The notes below the pieces were generated by a model, which was not told where the DNA came from, made no database searches, and saw only the letters and a program-made list of their open reading frames with translations. A DNA stretch of 8,254 nt, taken from positions 1 to 8,254 of the forward strand of contig CALEZK010000529.1 in NCBI GenBank assembly GCA_937928585.1, in the 5' to 3' direction. Made by a program: the position numbers and the translations under genes. How positions within the stretch are numbered: the first letter of the stretch is position 1; each line of letters begins with the position of its first letter. The DNA is from an uncultured bacterium (GTDB lineage Bacteria > Hydrogenedentota > Hydrogenedentia > Hydrogenedentales > SLHB01). This document shows positions 1-4,616 of the stretch, piece after piece.

Positions 1-1270
1 ATTCCCAACTATATTGAGGGAGCGTAAAATCGCTGTAAGTAAAGGCCAGCACAATACCCGCCAATACGCTCATCATTCCCAACACGCCGACGATCCCGAA
101 GCCGGGGAGTATAAATATCTCCACCAGCACCAAGGCAACGCCGATGATCACCAACGCGAAATCCGCCCAGTCGGACAAGCCAATTACCATCCGTGATCCA
201 AAGAAAATTGCCAGTGCGGCGATTCCCAACGCACCGGGAAGGCCGAAGCCCGGTGTCTTAATCTCGATGTAGAGTCCGCCAACCCCAATGACCAGCAGCA
301 GCGTCGCTATCTGCGGGCTGATCAACCACCGGTAAAGTCCTTCGCTCCACGTGGGTTCGACCTTCACGACTGCGGCGTTCATCAGGTTGAGTTGCCACTG
401 CAGTTGTTCGAGGTCCTTCGCGATATGCGTAATCACGCCGTACTTCTGCGCCTCTTTCGGCGTCAACGTCAGCAACTTGCCCGCCGCCTCTATTATCACG
501 CCGTCATCTTCCTCGACAGCGTCCGGCACAGTGTCTTCCGCAACGGCTTCCTGCGATTCCGCGGCCTTGTTCTCTTCTGTCGGTGTGACGGGCGCGCCGG
601 GAAGTTCAGGCAGTTTTTCTCCGATGATTACTTCGACTATTCCCTTTACCGTCTCCTCCGGGGACTTTCCAAATTTGTCGATGATTTCGCTGCCGAACGA
701 CCGCGGTTGCGGACGCGAGTTCCCGCGAATTTCAACAGTCCCATCCTGCTTTTGGTAGGCGCGCAATTCGATGTCTTTATCAACCATCGCCATCGCGATA
801 TCCGGATTCCGTCCTTTCATTTCTGCAAGCGCGGCGAATTTTGCGCGCACAAAGGACGTCTCCTTTTCACCCAGCGGCTCTGTGCCGGATGAGCCAAAAG
901 TCACCGGTTGCGCCGCGCCCATATTCGTCGAGGGAGACATCACAATCTCATCACATGCGTAGCTGATGAGCGCGCCAGCCGAAATTGCGCCCATGCCGTC
1001 GATGTACGCAATCGTCTTGCAAGGCGCTTTGACGATGAGATCGGAAATGTTGATAGCCGCGTCGACCAGACCGCCCGGGGTATCGACAATAAACACGATA
1101 GCGTCCGCGTTGGCCGCTTCGCGGATAGCGCGGGCCGCAAGTACGCTCATTCCGTCGTCCACCATACCGTCCAGCCGCACGGTAACGATATGCGACGTAG
1201 GTTCGGAATTACCGAACGCAACGATACCAGCCACGAGGAATATGCTGGCCGCAAAACGGATCGTTCGCAT
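1..1270 (-). CDS. nfeD: NfeD-family membrane-bound serine protease (ClpP class), 3' end missing
   Basis: Read from the minus strand as 423 codons, open at the left edge. The order is: a hydrophobic signal or anchor (about residues 4-20); a ClpP/crotonase-like protease domain (about 27-160) with VDTPGG at 62-67 and the nucleophile motif GAISAGA (Ser97); a candidate general-base Lys136 in GEKET; an acidic low-complexity stretch (about 217-257); the family motif GKLLTLTPKEA (264-274); then hydrophobic segments from about 318 onward with the paired NfeD signatures TPGFGLPG (339-346) and LPGFGIVG (388-395). The family cleaves membrane-protein C-termini using a Ser-Lys dyad, and long members usually work with a stomatin/SPFH partner. 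None is visible here, though one could lie beyond the edge. The C-terminal soluble OB-fold domain expected of long NfeD proteins is presumably off-window. The ATG at 1270 is preceded by AGGGAGG at 1279-1285 with 8-nt spacing. Family assignment is firm; the physiological substrate is unknown. Confidence 0.93.
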   Translation of the reverse strand, partial: MRTIRFAASIFLVAGIVAFGNSEPTSHIVTVRLDGMVDDGMSVLAARAIREAANADAIVFIVDTPGGLVDAAINISDLIVKAPCKTIAYIDGMGAISAGALISYACDEIVMSPSTNMGAAQPVTFGSSGTEPLGEKETSFVRAKFAALAEMKGRNPDIAMAMVDKDIELRAYQKQDGTVEIRGNSRPQPRSFGSEIIDKFGKSPEETVKGIVEVIIGEKLPELPGAPVTPTEENKAAESQEAVAEDTVPDAVEEDDGVIIEAAGKLLTLTPKEAQKYGVITHIAKDLEQLQWQLNLMNAAVVKVEPTWSEGLYRWLISPQIATLLLVIGVGGLYIEIKTPGFGLPGALGIAALAIFFGSRMVIGLSDWADFALVIIGVALVLVEIFILPGFGIVGVLGMMSVLAGIVLAFTYSDFTLPQYSWE

Positions 1271-1329
1271 GACGTTTGCCTCCCTATTGGTTGCAGCGTC
1301 CTACAGAACTGCAAAATTCCGGAGCATTC

Positions 1330-1358
1330 ATTCTAGAACCGGGGTCTCACCGCTTCAA
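1330..1358 (-). promoter_or_regulatory. Putative sigma70-type promoter of nfeD
   Basis: On the minus strand a -35 TTGAAG (1353-1358) and a -10 TAGAAT (1330-1335, five of six consensus bases) are separated by exactly 17 bp. Transcription would begin near 1323, giving a leader of about 52 nt before the nfeD ATG at 1270. It lies in the 133-bp gap after the thuA stop, so nfeD need not depend on read-through from thuA. Predicted by eye only. Confidence 0.6.
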
Positions 1359-1403
1359 ACGCAGATCCCGCCACCTTACTTCGCTTCATGCATACGCGCT
1401 GGA

Positions 1404-2129
1404 CTACTTTGCCGGGCGGTTGGCGGTCCACAGTATCGCGTTTCGCACCAGGGTCCGGTAGCTTTCATGGCTAAACGCAGCCGCATCATGTCCAAGCTGA
1501 ATAAACACCACCCGCGCCTTGCCGTGCATTTTTGACCACCCAATCACCGGGCCGCTGTTCTCATGATCCACGCCGAGAAGGGGTTTCACGCCGGGGTAAA
1601 CGTCGAATTTCGCGTATGATTCGTCCACAACTTCAAAATCCTTAACCCCTTTAGTAACGGGATCTTCGGGATCCAGAATCTTCACGCGCAGTGTTTGCCC
1701 GATGTGGAACGTGCTTTTCCCGCGTTTTACCCCGTCGACCTCCGCCTCATCAAAATGAAATCGGCCGCCAATGACCTTGTGAAACTCCGGCCATTTCTGG
1801 TGCGAGGCGAGGCTGTGATGCAGCGATACCACGCCCTTGCCGCCTTCCGCCACCAGATTCAAAAACGCCTGCTTCTGCGCTTCTTCAATTTCCTGGTACA
1901 TGTCGTAAAAAACAATCACGTCGTAGTCCCGCGCCGCTTCTTCTGTGTAAAGCGCGTTCGCCTCCGGAAGCGTCGCCTCCTTCCACGTAACACCTGCCAT
2001 GGACTCAAACATTGCAAAGAACTGTGGCCGGTCAAAATCGTGACCTCCGGTCACCACCAACGCGCGAACCGGAGGCGGCGTGGGGTCCGCCGCAGTGAAC
2101 GCCAATAACGCAAGTGCCAGCAGGTGCAT
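1404..2129 (-). CDS. Secreted ThuA-like domain protein (class I glutamine-amidotransferase fold)
   Basis: A 241-residue protein with a short hydrophobic signal peptide (MHLLALALLAFTAA, likely cleaved after about Ala14), so probably periplasmic or extracellular. It lacks basic N-terminal residues, which makes the signal atypical. The rest is one ThuA-like domain: VVTGGHDF (25-32), the acidic strand DVIVFYDMY (70-78), the elbow region GKGVVSLHHSLASHQKWPEF (97-116) and the closing GHD (213-215) followed by SYRTLVRNAILW. The fold resembles class I glutamine amidotransferases, but the elbow carries His-His-Ser and no nucleophilic cysteine, so glutaminase activity is unlikely. ThuA was named for trehalose and sucrose utilisation in rhizobia. 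Secreted homologues are abundant in planctomycetes and relatives, mostly of unknown function and often linked to sugar metabolism by context. GAGGG at 2139-2143, 9 nt upstream, supports the ATG at 2129. It is transcribed divergently from the dcw operon. No specific substrate can be inferred. Confidence 0.88.
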   Translation of the reverse strand: MHLLALALLAFTAADPTPPPVRALVVTGGHDFDRPQFFAMFESMAGVTWKEATLPEANALYTEEAARDYDVIVFYDMYQEIEEAQKQAFLNLVAEGGKGVVSLHHSLASHQKWPEFHKVIGGRFHFDEAEVDGVKRGKSTFHIGQTLRVKILDPEDPVTKGVKDFEVVDESYAKFDVYPGVKPLLGVDHENSGPVIGWSKMHGKARVVFIQLGHDAAAFSHESYRTLVRNAILWTANRPAK

Positions 2130-2256
2130 AGTCGGTAGCCCTCAAGGGTTTTCGATAGGGTGTCCTGTCCAACCAGTTTACGCAAAAAGACTTAGCTGAA
2201 CAAGGCTTTCCGGATTGGCGCGGATACCGTATTTCACAGTTTCGTCAGCCGCTTTG

Positions 2257-2272
2257 TGCCTATATTTAGTAG
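2257..2272. promoter_or_regulatory. Weaker NrdR-like site overlapping the thuA -10
   Basis: The core CTATATTTAG (2260-2269) agrees at nine of ten positions with the NrdR-box core CWATATATWG as I recall it. The outer three bases on each side match poorly. Its centre is 41 bp from that of the perfect palindrome at 2296-2315, close to four helical turns, and it covers the -10 element of the leftward promoter. NrdR typically binds paired boxes, most often about three turns apart, so the geometry is suggestive but not standard. Taken alone this site would not be called. Confidence 0.4.
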
Positions 2273-2287
2273 CGCAATATCTGTCAA
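2259..2287 (-). promoter_or_regulatory. Putative sigma70-type promoter of thuA
   Basis: On the minus strand a perfect -35 TTGACA (2282-2287) is followed after 17 bp by TATAGG (2259-2264, four of six consensus bases). The predicted start near 2252 gives a leader of about 123 nt to the thuA ATG at 2129. Operator-like palindromes lie just upstream of the -35 and across the -10, implying repression. The long leader leaves room for a second, closer start that I did not identify. Confidence 0.6.
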
Positions 2288-2344
2288 GGGGGTAGTGCCA
2301 CAATATATTGTGGCATGAAGCTGGTTTTGAGTCATAACCCCTTG
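2285..2344. repeat. Inverted repeat CAAGGGG / CCCCTTG around the palindrome
   Basis: CAAGGGG (2285-2291) and its exact complement CCCCTTG (2338-2344) flank the 20-bp palindrome, forming a 7-bp outer stem around a 46-bp interior. TGTCA also recurs directly at 2282-2286 and 2343-2347. The left arm overlaps the thuA -35. This may be a second operator layer or chance. Confidence 0.35.
2296..2315. promoter_or_regulatory. Perfect 20-bp palindrome matching the NrdR box
   Basis: TGCCACAATATATTGTGGCA is identical to its own reverse complement, with 10-bp arms and no spacer. Its central 16 bp (2298-2313) agree at 14 positions with the NrdR-box consensus acaCwAtATaTwGtgt as I recall it, missing only the outermost base on each side. 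NrdR is the ATP/dATP-sensing zinc-ribbon/ATP-cone repressor of ribonucleotide reductase genes. The site ends 9 bp upstream of the thuA -35, a position suited to repressing leftward transcription. It is about 70 bp from the mraZ -35. No nrd gene is visible in the window, so the target is unexpected. Another repressor with a similar AT-centred palindrome is possible. Confidence 0.62.
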
Positions 2345-2384
2345 TCAATAAACGAGAAAACACATGACAGATCGTAAATTCTTC

Positions 2385-2413
2385 TTGCTAATTTGGGAGC
2401 GCTGGGGTATGAT
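2385..2413 (+). promoter_or_regulatory. Putative promoter of the mraZ (dcw) operon
   Basis: TTGCTA (2385-2390) and TATGAT (2408-2413, five of six -10 consensus bases) are separated by 17 bp. Transcription would start near 2420, leaving a leader of about 33 nt. Two of the TGGG repeats fall in the spacer and the others around and after the start, as expected if MraZ represses its own promoter. Confidence 0.65.
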
Positions 2414-2449
2414 TTGGGCTCGTTAGGGAACGATGGGGTGTCAAAAGGG
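2394..2449 (+). promoter_or_regulatory. Array of TGGG-type MraZ-box repeats
   Basis: G-tracts begin at 2395, 2404, 2416, 2426, 2435 and 2447, that is 9, 12, 10, 9 and 12 bp apart. Four are preceded by T, giving TGGG (2394, 2403, 2415, 2434), and two read AGGG (2425, 2446). In E. coli and other bacteria MraZ binds direct TGGG repeats with about 10-bp periodicity just upstream of mraZ, matching its ring of DNA-binding subunits. Location, orientation and phasing all fit. The last tract also serves as the ribosome binding site, so it may not be an operator. Confidence 0.65.
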
Positions 2450-2452
2450 TAG

Positions 2453-2956
2453 ATGGTCGCCTCCTACGGATATTTCGGCGAGTGGACTCTGAAGCTCGAC
2501 GACAAAGCACGCATGACGGTTCCAAGCCGGATCCGCGACATCATGCGCGTGTTCTCTTTTGACAGTTGGTTTCTGGCGCCTGGCGACAATCAATCGATTC
2601 TCCTTTTTGACCGCGAGGGCTGGGGGACGCTTCGCAAGAACGCCGGCAGGGCCGGACAGACCGAAGAAGAAGCGCTCGCATTTCGTCGCATCTTCTTCAG
2701 TTTATCAGAAGAGTCCCGTCCTGATCCGCAAGGGCGCATGCCCCTGCCGGAGCACCTGCGCAAGCACGCGGGCATCGACAAGGAAGTAGTGGTGATCGGG
2801 GTAGACGATCATCTGGAAGTGTGGAACAAGGAAGCGTGGGAAGCCTTCAAAAAGCGGAACACGGCATTGTACGAGCAGCTGGCGCCGCCCCTGTTTGCCA
2901 TTCGCGGCAACAACGGCGCAACAACCGAAAAAGGTGGGCAGAATCATGAAGGTTGA
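2453..2956 (+). CDS. mraZ: Transcriptional regulator MraZ
   Basis: A 167-residue protein with two tandem SpoVT-AbrB-like half-domains. The first carries DDKARMTVPSR (16-26) and the second DPQGRMPLPEHLR (91-103), followed by VVVIGVDDHLEVWN. MraZ forms a ring oligomer that binds TGGG repeats ahead of its own gene and modulates dcw expression. Here such repeats lie immediately upstream. Oddities: the first repeat has Ala19 where the DxKGR motif normally has Gly, and a polar tail (about 150-167) makes it somewhat longer than typical members of roughly 140-155 residues. The ATG at 2453 follows an in-frame TAG at 2450-2452, so no upstream start is possible. The AGGG at 2446-2449 is only 3 nt from the ATG, an unusually short spacing. 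The 3' end overlaps the next gene by 11 bp. Confidence 0.95.
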   Translation: MVASYGYFGEWTLKLDDKARMTVPSRIRDIMRVFSFDSWFLAPGDNQSILLFDREGWGTLRKNAGRAGQTEEEALAFRRIFFSLSEESRPDPQGRMPLPEHLRKHAGIDKEVVVIGVDDHLEVWNKEAWEAFKKRNTALYEQLAPPLFAIRGNNGATTEKGGQNHEG

Positions 2957-3290
2957 GCGGAAAGACATTGGCGCGGTAACAGTACTCCGGTTGGCGGGCG
3001 ACATCGATGAATCCGGCGTGGACGTATTGCGTACTTCCATGTACGAATGCCTTGCGGAAGGCCGTCACCAGGTCATCATGAACCTCGGCGGCGTGCGCTT
3101 CATCAGCTACATGGGCGTCGGCGTGCTCGTTGAACGTCTTCGCAAGCTGCGCGCGCTGAACGGCGATCTCAAGCTGGTGGGAATGAACCTGTACGCGCAG
3201 CGCCTGTTTCGCATGGTCGGCGTGACCTCGCTATTCGACACCTTCGAGAGCGAGAGCCAGGCCATCGGTCAGTTTCAGGAAGCGGCATAG
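2946..3290 (+). CDS. STAS-domain protein (anti-sigma factor antagonist-like)
   Basis: A 114-residue single-domain protein matching the SpoIIAA/STAS fold: an N-terminal strand pair (VTVLRLAGDID, 11-21), the central strand VIMNLGGVRFIS (43-54), then GVGVLVERLRKLRALNGDLKLVGM (57-80) and LYAQRLFRMVGV (82-93). In phosphorylatable anti-anti-sigma factors the central loop reads D-S-S-G, with the last Ser phosphorylated by an anti-sigma kinase. Here that position is S54-Y55-M56-G57, so the acceptor is Met. Either the protein binds a partner constitutively or it has left the phosphorylation switch. No kinase, phosphatase or sigma gene is nearby. The ATG at 2946 lies inside the end of mraZ (11-bp overlap, different frame) behind AAGGTGGG, implying translational coupling; the domain also begins directly at this Met. 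rsmH follows after 3 bp. A role in controlling dcw expression or envelope stress is inference. Confidence 0.88.
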   Translation: MKVERKDIGAVTVLRLAGDIDESGVDVLRTSMYECLAEGRHQVIMNLGGVRFISYMGVGVLVERLRKLRALNGDLKLVGMNLYAQRLFRMVGVTSLFDTFESESQAIGQFQEAA

Positions 3291-3293
3291 CCG

Positions 3294-4226
3294 GTGCACG
3301 TTCCCGTTCTTCCGGGGGCGGTGCTCGAGTGGCTCCGTGTTCGGCCCGGCGGAACTTACGTTGATTGCACTGCCGGATTCGGCGGGCACGCGGAACTGAT
3401 TTGCCGCGCGCTGCGCGGCGGGAAATTGATTGCGCTCGATCGCGATCCGCTTGCCGTGCAACACGCGCGAGAACGGCTCGCGCCATATGAATGTGCCGAG
3501 GTCGTGCAAGCCAACTACAGCAACCTTGCTCGGGTGCTGCGAGAGTTGGGGGTGGAACGCGTGGATGGCGTACTCATCGACGCGGGGATGTCTAGCATGC
3601 AGTTGGATGATCCACATCGCGGTTTTACATTTCAGCATGAAGGCCCGCTCGATATGCGTCAGGATACGACACAGCCAATGACGGCCCAGGCCTATCTCTC
3701 GACGGTGGGCGAGCCGGAACTTGTTCGCGTATTGCGCGAATACGGCGACGTGCGGCCAGCACAGCGCATTGCGCGGGCGATTGTCGAACGCCGCGGCAGC
3801 AGCGCCATGAACACGACCAGCGATCTGCGGCAAGCCATTCAGGACGCACTGCCCTTCGTGAAAGGCACGCCGGACGAGGTCAGGACGGTATTTCAGGCAA
3901 TACGGATTGCGGTGAACGATGAGTACCACCATCTCGAAGAAGGCATACAAGCCGCGATCGATGCGCTCGCGCCGGAAGGCCGAATCGTCGTTATCTCGTT
4001 TCATTCCGGCGAGGACCGAATCGTGAAGAACGCGTTTCGCGCCGCGTCCCGCGTGCAGCGCACATTGACACCCGATGGACGCGTCGCGAGCACCACGCCC
4101 GCGCGCCTAAAAATTCTTACGAGCAGCCCAGTCACAGCCGATGATATTGAAGTATTGCAAAACTCCCGCGCCAAGAGCGCGAAACTTCGCGCAGCCGAAC
4201 GCCTGCACGACAAGGAGGCCGCATGA
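3294..4226 (+). CDS. rsmH: 16S rRNA (cytosine(1402)-N4)-methyltransferase RsmH
   Basis: A 310-residue SAM-dependent methyltransferase, formerly MraW, that N4-methylates C1402 in the decoding centre of 16S rRNA. Diagnostic blocks are all present: HVPVLPGAVLEWL at the N-terminus (2-14), SAM motif YVDCTAGFGGHA (22-33), ALDRDP, the family signature IDAGMSSMQLDD (95-106) followed by RGFTFQHEGPLDMR, RIARAIVERR, FQAIRIAVNDE, VVISFHSGEDRIV (232-244), and the C-terminal RAKSAKLRAAER. Gly239 replaces the usual Leu in SFHSLEDR, a mild variation. The start is GTG at 3294, 3 bp after the STAS stop. The nearest purine-rich site, AGGA at 3277-3280, is 13 nt away, so translation probably depends on coupling to the upstream gene. 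No nearer in-frame start would keep the conserved HVPVL block. It overlaps ftsL by 4 bp (ATGA). Confidence 0.97.
   Translation: MHVPVLPGAVLEWLRVRPGGTYVDCTAGFGGHAELICRALRGGKLIALDRDPLAVQHARERLAPYECAEVVQANYSNLARVLRELGVERVDGVLIDAGMSSMQLDDPHRGFTFQHEGPLDMRQDTTQPMTAQAYLSTVGEPELVRVLREYGDVRPAQRIARAIVERRGSSAMNTTSDLRQAIQDALPFVKGTPDEVRTVFQAIRIAVNDEYHHLEEGIQAAIDALAPEGRIVVISFHSGEDRIVKNAFRAASRVQRTLTPDGRVASTTPARLKILTSSPVTADDIEVLQNSRAKSAKLRAAERLHDKEAA
4212..4218 (+). promoter_or_regulatory. Strong ribosome binding site of ftsL
   Basis: AAGGAGG, a near-perfect Shine-Dalgarno, sits 4 nt before the ATG at 4223 and inside the 3' end of rsmH. It is the best in the operon and fixes the ftsL start in an ATGA overlap with the rsmH stop. 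Confidence 0.75.
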
Positions 4227-4609
4227 ACAGGACATTGACTAACCGGCGCGTTTCCGTGCTTGTCGGTGCCATCAAATGGCTCCCTGTCATTGCCATGCCC
4301 TTTGGCGTGTTTCTATTCGAGACCTGGCTACAGGTGCTCATCTACGAACGCGACTATGAGACCACCGAACTGAAGAACCGCATCAAGGATACAACCAGCC
4401 ATATTGGCCGTCTGCAGGAACATGCCGACGAACTCATGGCCCTGAAACGCGTCAGCGAGCAGGCCCCCGACCTTGGTCTAGCGCCCATAGAACCGGGCCA
4501 GGTTGAAGTGCTCTATCTTCCCGAACCCCCTGCGCAGCCGGTTTCGCCGCTGAACTTCGTTGAAACCATGACCATTGCCGACGCAGCGCCGCTGCCCAAG
4601 CGGGAGTAG
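4223..4609 (+). CDS. ftsL: FtsL-like bitopic cell-division protein
   Basis: A 128-residue protein with a short basic cytoplasmic head (MNRTLTNRR), one transmembrane helix (about 17-40) and a periplasmic coiled coil with a hydrophobic heptad pattern (about 46-75; L50, I54, T57, I61, L64, L71). It then carries the short motif DLGLAPIEPGQVEVLYL (83-99), typical of FtsL/DivIC ends, and a proline-rich tail of about 30 residues. FtsL partners FtsB/DivIC and FtsQ/DivIB to activate the FtsW-FtsI septal synthase. FtsL diverges too fast for sequence alone; the assignment rests on size, topology and the position between rsmH and ftsI. It ends 7 bp before ftsI. A DivIC-like protein doing the same job is the main alternative. 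Confidence 0.8.
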   Translation: MNRTLTNRRVSVLVGAIKWLPVIAMPFGVFLFETWLQVLIYERDYETTELKNRIKDTTSHIGRLQEHADELMALKRVSEQAPDLGLAPIEPGQVEVLYLPEPPAQPVSPLNFVETMTIADAAPLPKRE

Positions 4610-4616
4610 TCGCGTC

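Larger units (their letters stand above)
2130..2452. other. Divergent intergenic control region between thuA and mraZ
   Basis: No convincing gene lies in these 323 bp, which are visibly more AT-rich than the flanking genes, as expected for a promoter region. The region holds two back-to-back promoters. The leftward one (2259-2287) is associated with NrdR-like palindromes. The rightward one (2385-2413) is overlaid by phased G-tracts. About 100 bp between the two -35 elements (2288-2384) is left for upstream sites. The thuA leader (2130-2252) is about 123 nt and shows no recognised riboswitch or strong hairpin by eye. Confidence 0.8.

Noticed and set aside
14..962. Several plus-strand open frames over the nfeD region
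   Set aside because: All are opposite the well-supported minus-strand NfeD gene, which has intact motifs across its visible length.
1291..1314. Hairpin TTGCAG/CTGCAA between thuA and nfeD as a terminator
   Set aside because: Only a 6-bp stem with a 12-nt loop and no T-run on the minus strand after it; it also lies downstream of the nfeD promoter, so it would block nfeD itself.
2178..2363. 61-codon minus-strand reading frame in the control region
   Set aside because: Its start lies upstream of the predicted leftward promoter, it runs through both palindromes and the promoter, has no ribosome binding site and resembles no known protein. A remnant of an older gene cannot be excluded but is not supported.
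2342..2370. Second rightward promoter beginning with TTGTCA
   Set aside because: No acceptable -10 element at 16-18 bp; the TTGCTA-N17-TATGAT pair nearer to mraZ is much better.
2395..2438. Possible G-quadruplex in the mraZ promoter
   Set aside because: G-tracts are separated by loops of 6-8 nt, at or beyond the usual limit, and the near 10-bp phasing is better explained by MraZ binding. Only part of the array would be transcribed.
3231..4004. 257-codon open frame antisense to rsmH
   Set aside because: It is the mirror of a strongly conserved gene in a GC-rich genome; the translation has no recognisable domain and no ribosome binding site.
4575..4616. Upstream TTG start extending FtsI by 14 residues
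   Set aside because: It would overlap ftsL, has no Shine-Dalgarno, and the ATG at 4617 has GGGAG at suitable distance and a normal PBP N-terminus.
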